In this document: in pieces, positions 7,662 through 12,240 of the stretch | How the letters are laid out: each line of letters begins with the position of its first letter | Position numbering within the stretch: the first letter of the stretch is position 1 | From: a virus | Direction: 5' to 3' (one strand) | Length of the DNA stretch: 22,713 nucleotides | Virus record (IMG/VR): IMGVR_UViG_3300045953_000161 | Coordinates: 1 to 22,713 of that record | The notes under the pieces: model-generated | What the model saw: the letters and a program-made list of their open reading frames with translations, nothing else | Database searches by the model: none | What the model was told of the DNA's origin: nothing | Position numbers and translations under genes: made by a program

Positions 7662-8041
7662 GCGGCGACCTCGGGCGGGAGCGCGGCGCTCGCGGCCACC
7701 AGCCGGGTCACCTCGGCAACCAGCTCCTCCAGCAGCTCCGGCGCCACCCGGTCCCGGAGCGCCCACAGCGTCGCCCCGTCCGGGATCGGGGTCCCGTCCG
7801 GCGCCTCGACGTGGACCAGCGTGCCGACCACCGCGCGGACGTAGGCCCCGACCATCTCGTCGGTGTCCAGGTCGCCGCCGGCCGCCCGGGCGCGCAGGAG
7901 CGCCCGCTGCAGTGCCAGCCGCCCGCCCCAGCGGGCCCGCGGCGGCCACAGGTCGGCCGTCACGGTCTCGCCGGGGTCCGCCCCCGGGGGGCGGTAGCGG
8001 ATCACGTACACCTCCAGCCCCAACGGCGGGGGCAGCCGCAT
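7571..8041 (-). CDS. Tail assembly chaperone, gpG-like (zero-frame product)
   Basis: A 156-residue protein from ATG at 8041, behind GGAGGGAGG. It occupies the place of lambda gpG between the tube and tape measure genes. These chaperones coat the tape measure and recruit tube subunits, and are not in the finished virion. Residues 30-75 are helical and Ala/Arg-rich; TLWALRDRVAPELLEELVAE (91-110) is a likely helix. The C-terminal 30 residues are low-complexity (GSADSPPTNNGTAGTVVPV). That is typical of a zero-frame tail overlapping a frameshift region and suggests the conserved sequence there is in the -1 frame. The slippery heptamer spans codons 127-129 (last base of codon 127, then GGT and TTC). 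Confidence 0.75.
   Translation of the reverse strand: MRLPPPLGLEVYVIRYRPPGADPGETVTADLWPPRARWGGRLALQRALLRARAAGGDLDTDEMVGAYVRAVVGTLVHVEAPDGTPIPDGATLWALRDRVAPELLEELVAEVTRLVAASAALPPEVAAGFSTPSGSADSPPTNNGTAGTVVPVVATS
7601..7646 (-). other. Two stem-loops downstream of the frameshift site
   Basis: The first hairpin (7631-7646) starts eight bases after the heptamer: GTC-GG pairs with CC-GAC around a five-base loop, with one bulged base. The second (7601-7629) has CCCCG pairing with CGGGG outside and CCCA with TGGG inside, a seven-base loop CGAACAA and a four-base bulge. The eight-base spacing of the first hairpin is in the range normal for stimulators of -1 frameshifting. Any pseudoknot was not evaluated. 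Confidence 0.5.
7655..7661 (-). promoter_or_regulatory. Candidate -1 ribosomal frameshift site GGGTTTC
   Basis: The heptamer fits X-XXY-YYZ with X=G, Y=T, Z=C and is in the correct phase for the chaperone frame (G-GGT-TTC slipping to GGG-TTT). Gly and Phe tRNAs would keep pairing after the slip. Lambda uses GGGAAAG at the same place in its G gene. The frame entered after the slip is open for 149 codons, right up to the tape measure start. Confidence 0.65.
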
Positions 8042-8054
8042 ACAGCCCTCCCTC

Positions 8055-9251
8055 CTAGTCGAAGACGATGTTGACCGTGTCGCTCCCCGGCGTGGCCGAG
8101 GCCAGCGCCTGGAAGGGAATCTCGAACTCGAACGACGGCCCGCCGCCGTCCACCGTCGGCGGGTCCAGGAAGCGCACCCGGTCCAGGTTGATCGTGACCC
8201 GCTGTGTCCCCGCCGACCCGGCGATGATGGCCACGTCCTCCACCGTCTCGCGCTTGTAGTTGCTGAGGAGCTGGTGGAGCTGCTGCCGGGAGTAGGCCCG
8301 AATCCGGCCCGTCACCTGGAGCGGCCCGGTGCGGACGTACCCGGTCAGGGCCGCCTCCCCGTACTCGTCGAGGCGCGGCTCGAGCTGATTGTCGATGACC
8401 ACCGTCACGCTCTTGACCCGGTGCGCGGTCCCCGTCAGGCTGACGGAGCCCAGCATCACCGGGAGCACGGCGTCCGGCGTGCTGGCATCGGCCCCGGGGG
8501 TGTACGGCTGGACGGTCGCCCCGTTCGAGTGCGACGCGGCCGAGGTCCCGTCCTGGGCGCGCAGCACCGTCAGGGTGTGCGTGCTGTAGTCGATGGCCGT
8601 GACGAGCATGGCCTCGGTGTCGATCTTGATCCGAATCTGGTCCCCGGCCGCCGGCCCGAGGACGAAGGGCCGGGAGTTGGTGACGACCAGCGAGGTCACG
8701 ATGTTGTCGATCCCGCCGTTCAGGGTCGTCACGCCGGCCAACACCGAGGCGCCCCCGAAGCCCTCCAGGGTGACCCGCCCCGACGCCGGTCGGTCGCCGG
8801 AGAGCTCGATCGTGCAGCGGTTGGCCTTGCAGCCCCGAAGGCCGTGGAGGAGGTTGTCATCGAGGAGATGCCAGAGCGTGCAGCTCGTCTCCTCGATATC
8901 GGCCAGGGGGCTGTAGGTGACGCTCACGCCGCCGTTCACCGTCTCCGTCCCGAACAGGTCCTTGAGCAGCACGGCCAGCTCCGGCACCGTCCCGGCGCTG
9001 GCCGACGCCTTGAGGTAGGTGAGGATCGACCAGGCCGAGGGGACCAGCTTCCCCTTGATGAGCTCGGCCACGTCCGGCGTGGCCCGCCGCTCCTCGCTGG
9101 GCACGTTCTGCTCGACGGCGAGCGGCAGCGACAGCCCGGCCAGCACCCGGATCGCGTCGGTGGTGACCGGGTGGACGAGGGTCTGAAAGGTGCTCTCGAC
9201 CTTCGCCCACAGCTTCTCGCCTCGGGTCAGGCCGTAATCGCGCGGCGGCAT
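8055..9251 (-). CDS. Major tail tube protein with an inserted beta domain
   Basis: This is the probable tail tube subunit, which stacks in rings around the tape measure. It has 398 residues from ATG at 9251, with GGAGGGG upstream. The N-terminal half has the features of long siphophage tube proteins: AVEQNVPSEERRATPDVAEL (45-64), then TYLKASASAGTVPELAVLLK (78-97), then LFG. The C-terminal half has VTLEGFGGASVL (160-171), SVTVVIDNQLEPRLDEYGEA (281-300) and a closing region QVTGRIRAYS...FEFEIPFQAL. Residues 180-250 look like an inserted domain (EAMLVTAIDYSTHTLTVLRA, then DGTSAASHSNGATV) that is also seen in the hub-like protein at 1481-3148. Three Cys (124, 141, 146) lie together before the insertion. 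The stop is 13 bases before the chaperone gene. Confidence 0.8.
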   Translation of the reverse strand: MPPRDYGLTRGEKLWAKVESTFQTLVHPVTTDAIRVLAGLSLPLAVEQNVPSEERRATPDVAELIKGKLVPSAWSILTYLKASASAGTVPELAVLLKDLFGTETVNGGVSVTYSPLADIEETSCTLWHLLDDNLLHGLRGCKANRCTIELSGDRPASGRVTLEGFGGASVLAGVTTLNGGIDNIVTSLVVTNSRPFVLGPAAGDQIRIKIDTEAMLVTAIDYSTHTLTVLRAQDGTSAASHSNGATVQPYTPGADASTPDAVLPVMLGSVSLTGTAHRVKSVTVVIDNQLEPRLDEYGEAALTGYVRTGPLQVTGRIRAYSRQQLHQLLSNYKRETVEDVAIIAGSAGTQRVTINLDRVRFLDPPTVDGGGPSFEFEIPFQALASATPGSDTVNIVFD

Positions 9252-9264
9252 GGTGTCCCCTCCT

Positions 9265-9618
9265 CTACCCGGTCTCGGTGATGACGATCTCGAAGGTCCG
9301 ATCCGGCGGGTGGTGGTCCTTGAGCCCGCCGGCCGTGCGGATGAACCACGCCCAGTAGCGCGCGGGCGTGTCCACGTCGCCCGCCGTGAAGGCGTAGGTG
9401 ACCTCCGCGGGCGTGGCCGGCGGCCCGGCGCTCCCCCGCGTGACCCAGACGGCCGCCTGGTCGTTGACCTTCACGGCGTCGGTGTCCTGACGGATCATGC
9501 GGAAAGCGATGGTGTCCGCGCCGCCCGCCACCAGCGGGGTGCCGTCGGCGTTGTAGAGGAACGCGCGGACCAGCCGGAGCCGGTCACCCTCGCCCCAGGT
9601 CCGGGATTGGACTTTCAC
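9265..9618 (-). CDS. Ig-like small phage protein, resembling baseplate upper-protein N-terminal domains
   Basis: A 117-residue protein with GTG at 9618 overlapping the previous stop by four bases (GTGA). The sequence follows the pattern of BppU-N-terminal-like beta-sandwich domains common in phage baseplate and fibre proteins: GDRLRLVRAFLYNADGTPLV (11-30), TIAFRMIRQD (36-45), VKVNDQAAVWV (49-59), AEVTYAFTAGDVDTPARYWA (71-90), then a final strand RTFEIVIT (107-114). Such genes usually lie near tail-tip genes; here it comes just before the tail tube. The family call is by pattern only. Confidence 0.7.
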   Translation of the reverse strand: MKVQSRTWGEGDRLRLVRAFLYNADGTPLVAGGADTIAFRMIRQDTDAVKVNDQAAVWVTRGSAGPPATPAEVTYAFTAGDVDTPARYWAWFIRTAGGLKDHHPPDRTFEIVITETG

Positions 9619-9800
9619 ACCGTCACCAGGGGGACCGGGCGGTCGTGGCTGCCGGGGAGGCGCGCCCCACGGTCGTCGGCGCCCGTGAGGGCCGCGACGC
9701 GGTCGCCGCTGCCGTCGAGGACGACCGGGCGGGCCAGGAGGGTGACGACCTCCGGGGGCGCGCCCGAGATCACGACGACGAGGACGGCCGCCAGCGGCAT
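9615..9800 (-). CDS. 61-residue hypothetical protein
   Basis: ATG at 9800 overlaps the preceding stop (TGATG). Its TGA is itself overlapped by the next gene's GTG (GTGA), so it is tied into the operon at both ends. The protein starts MPLAAVLVVVISGAPPEVVT, a hydrophobic strand or short membrane-like segment, and continues with Asp/Arg-rich sequence ending SHDRPVPLVTV. The N-terminus lacks positive charge, so a signal peptide is doubtful. The longer frame to 10190 is a shadow of the upstream gene. No family is recognised. Confidence 0.55.
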   Translation of the reverse strand: MPLAAVLVVVISGAPPEVVTLLARPVVLDGSGDRVAALTGADDRGARLPGSHDRPVPLVTV

Positions 9801-10606
9801 CAGAGCCCCACCCCGAGCAGCAGCAGCCCGCCCACTGGGATCGCCGGTGGCGCCGCTTCCTGGAGCGCCACGTACACCGAGGCGTTGTCGGCGCTCGGCA
9901 CAGTCGGATCGGAGGCGTTGCTGGTCCCCGTAAAGATGCGGAACTCGCCCCGGACCGCCATGCCCGTCGCCGCCGCGCCCGCGTCTGCCACCGCCTGGGT
10001 GAACGCGGTAAAATCGGTGGTCACGGTAATGGCCGTGGTGGAGTCCGACTCCGTCGCAATCGCCCGCGCCCACAGGTGCTGCGCGTTCGGCGTGGTGAGA
10101 TTGAGCGACCCCGCGTCGGCGCTGTCGTTCGACGCCTCGGTGCCGGCGACCACGCTGACGACGTTGCCGCCCGTGATCGTGAACTCCCACGCCGAGATGG
10201 CCTTGCTAGTCCTGTTGCCGCCAGCGAAATTGAGCGTGATGGTCCCACCGCTGTCGATCTGGTTGGTGAGCTTGCTGTGCCAGAGGCAGACGATCGCCCC
10301 GTTCGCGGCGCTGGCGGCCTGCGCGTTCATCCACTCCCGGGCCTTGCTCCAGGTGTTCCCGCCCGCGGAGTCGGTCACGGTGTCACACTCGGCCGTGTTC
10401 GCGTCGGTGCCGCTGGCGCTGGCCTCGTCGGTGGCGCCGAGCAAGAGGACGACGTTGCCCGCCTCCGCCGTGGCCGACGTGGTACAGGTGACCGCCGCGT
10501 TGCTGGTCGTGCTGTTGGCGTTGCAGACGGTCCCGATGCTGGTCCAGGCGGCCTCGGCCAGCCCGGGGGCCAGGAGGAGCGTGAGGGCCAGGAGGCGCGG
10601 GCGCAT
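9800..10606 (-). CDS. Exported beta-rich protein with hydrophobic C-terminus
   Basis: A 268-residue protein whose ATG overlaps the preceding stop (TGATG at 10606). MRPRLLALTLLLAPGLAEAA is a Sec signal peptide, with cleavage probably after AEA (19). The mature part holds four Cys (28, 41, 74, 107), an even number that could form disulfides outside the cytoplasm. It also has a pattern often seen in secreted jelly-roll domains: AGNVVLLLGATDEAS, then TVTDSAGGNTWSKA, then IVCLWHSKLT, then ISAWEFTITG. It ends PPAIPVGGLLLLGVGL, a Pro-rich stretch followed by about 12 hydrophobic residues, vaguely like a C-terminal sorting signal but without the usual following basic residues. The function is unknown. 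Confidence 0.75.
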   Translation of the reverse strand: MRPRLLALTLLLAPGLAEAAWTSIGTVCNANSTTSNAAVTCTTSATAEAGNVVLLLGATDEASASGTDANTAECDTVTDSAGGNTWSKAREWMNAQAASAANGAIVCLWHSKLTNQIDSGGTITLNFAGGNRTSKAISAWEFTITGGNVVSVVAGTEASNDSADAGSLNLTTPNAQHLWARAIATESDSTTAITVTTDFTAFTQAVADAGAAATGMAVRGEFRIFTGTSNASDPTVPSADNASVYVALQEAAPPAIPVGGLLLLGVGL

Positions 10607-11754
10607 CAGTGGCTCGGCACCGTGCCGGGGGTGCCGTGGGCGGGGGGGCCGCCGACGGGGGCGGTGATGTCTTTGAGAATGAGCTCAATGGCTGGCCGCT
10701 GCGTGCTCACGTCGCTCCAGGCTGAGCCGTTCCAGGTCGCCGCGTGGGCTGAGGCGCCCAGGGGGAATGCCGTCAGCTCGTCGACGCTGGCCACCTCCAG
10801 CGTGTTGAGCTGGACATTGGAGCCGACCCGCTCAATCCCGACGTAGTACGTCGCGCCGAACGAGAGCGTTACCGGGGTATCGTCCCACCAGACCTCGTGG
10901 AAGCGCCGGTCACTGGTCGTGCTCGCACTCTGGTCGCTGTCGAGCGTGACCGCCTGGAGCACGGCGCCGGCGCTATCCCAGAGGCCGACAATCCACGTCT
11001 GCCCCGCGGCCGGCGTGGAAGCGTTGAAGCGCACCCCGACCGCCTGCCAGGTGGCCGCCCAGCCGCTCGGGAGTGTCACCTTGAGCGCCACCCGATGGCC
11101 GCTCGTGCTGGCCACCAGATTCGTGAAGGCCACCACCGGCACGCCGTAGACGCGCGTGGCGCTTTTGACCGCGTAGCTGGGATCTAAGAGCGTGGGCTTC
11201 GCCCATGATCCGGTGGTATCCAGGAGGGGATAGGGGAACGTGGCGCGCTGGTAGATCGAGGCCCCGTTGGCATAGGTGAAGCTCCCGTTGTTGGTGCCGT
11301 CCACCGTGCCACTGCTGTAGTCGATGACCACGGCCATCAGCTCGCCACGGGCCGGGGTGTAACTGTTGCTCAGCGCGACCCATTGCCATGTGCTATTCCA
11401 GGTGGCGTCAGCGGGCGGGGTGAAGGTCGCCGACGCGGGCGACCCACCCCCCAGCACCGTGCCGGTGGGATTCCCCGAGGCGTCCACGCCTTGCAGGCTG
11501 ATCCGATAGGTCGGAGGCGTGCCCGTCCTGACCCCGTAGCGAAAGCCCGCGTGTGTGAGCGCCACCGCCTCGGGCGCGTGAAAGACCACCGCCTGCTTGT
11601 CCGTCGTCGTGTCGAGGGCCACGGTGCTAAAGGTCGTATTGACGTGCCACCCGACGACGCCAGGCAGATACGCCATGAGGGCATCCGACGCCAGGGCCGG
11701 GCCCGGCGCGGCCAGCGCCAGGGCAAGGAGCGCCGCGAGGAGCCGACGCCTCAT
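10606..11754 (-). CDS. Exported beta-rich protein, probable two-domain surface or fibre protein
   Basis: A 382-residue protein from ATG at 11754, four bases after the previous stop. MRRRLLAALLALALAAPGPA and cleavage after ALA (residue 22) give a Sec signal peptide. Two beta-sandwich-like halves follow. The first, about residues 40-185, contains THAGFRYGVRTGTPPTYRIS and then WQWVALSNSYTPARGELMAV and GSFTYANGAS. The second, about 205-345, contains RVALKVTLPSGWAATWQAVG, TWIVGLWDSAGAVLQ and LSFGATYYVGIERVGSN. Both halves share the order 'strand - Y/W-I-x-L-W/Q-x3-G-x2 - long strand - Tyr-rich strand', so an internal duplication is likely. Its C-terminus is Pro/Gly-rich. There are no cysteines in the mature part. 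No enzyme motif was seen; carbohydrate or surface binding is a guess from the fold pattern. Confidence 0.75.
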   Translation of the reverse strand: MRRRLLAALLALALAAPGPALASDALMAYLPGVVGWHVNTTFSTVALDTTTDKQAVVFHAPEAVALTHAGFRYGVRTGTPPTYRISLQGVDASGNPTGTVLGGGSPASATFTPPADATWNSTWQWVALSNSYTPARGELMAVVIDYSSGTVDGTNNGSFTYANGASIYQRATFPYPLLDTTGSWAKPTLLDPSYAVKSATRVYGVPVVAFTNLVASTSGHRVALKVTLPSGWAATWQAVGVRFNASTPAAGQTWIVGLWDSAGAVLQAVTLDSDQSASTTSDRRFHEVWWDDTPVTLSFGATYYVGIERVGSNVQLNTLEVASVDELTAFPLGASAHAATWNGSAWSDVSTQRPAIELILKDITAPVGGPPAHGTPGTVPSH

Positions 11755-11758
11755 GCCG

Positions 11759-12094
11759 CTACTGCACCCGGATGGGCTGCGCGTTGCCGAGGTCCCAGAG
11801 CAAGGTCTTGCCCTCGACCAGCGCCTCGTTCGAGCCGTCCGGCTGCCGCGCCAGCCACCAGGCGATCAGCAGCGTCCGCGCCGTTCCCACGCTGGCGTTC
11901 AGTTCGTTGACGGCCTCGACCGCCGCGGCCAGCGAGGGGTACTCGATCCCGACGCCGCCTTGGAAGAGGAAGATCACCTGCCCGGTCGGGAGCTGGATCA
12001 CGTCCTGCATCGTCACGCTCACCTGCGCCGCGGTCGGGAGGGCCAGGAGCAGGACGGCGGCGAGGGTCAGACACAGAAGGCGCAGTCGGCGCAT
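11759..12094 (-). CDS. Small exported protein (Sec signal peptide), hypothetical
   Basis: A 111-residue protein from ATG at 12094, chosen because GAGGAGGA lies six bases upstream and because this start places a Sec signal peptide (MRRLRLLCLTLAAVLLLALP, cleavage after TAA, residue 23) at the N-terminus. The mature 88 residues include QLPTGQVIFLFQGGVGIEYP (34-53), a helix LAAAVEAVNELNASVG and the segment TLLIAWWLARQPDG (74-87). The frame is also open to an ATG at 12241 that overlaps the stop of the preceding gene (TGATG). That start would add 49 basic residues and bury the signal sequence. I do not recognise the family. It lies four bases before the next exported protein. Confidence 0.7.
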   Translation of the reverse strand: MRRLRLLCLTLAAVLLLALPTAAQVSVTMQDVIQLPTGQVIFLFQGGVGIEYPSLAAAVEAVNELNASVGTARTLLIAWWLARQPDGSNEALVEGKTLLWDLGNAQPIRVQ

Positions 12095-12100
12095 GGTGGA

Positions 12101-12108
12101 TCCTCCTC
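12101..12108 (-). promoter_or_regulatory. Strong Shine-Dalgarno setting the start at 12094
   Basis: GAGGAGGA on the minus strand, then TCCACC, then ATG. It is one of the best ribosome-binding sites in the window. It supports translation from the internal ATG at 12094 rather than only from the overlapping ATG at 12241. Confidence 0.6.
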
Positions 12109-12240
12109 GGCTCACGGGAAGGTGCCCTTCTTTCTTCATCATGACGCCACTCGCGCCAACCCGGCGAGTAGTCAGGACGCGCTCTCGGCGCCGTAGGTAC
12201 CGGGCCTTCTCATACTCGCGCGTCTCTTCGGCTGTCTTCA

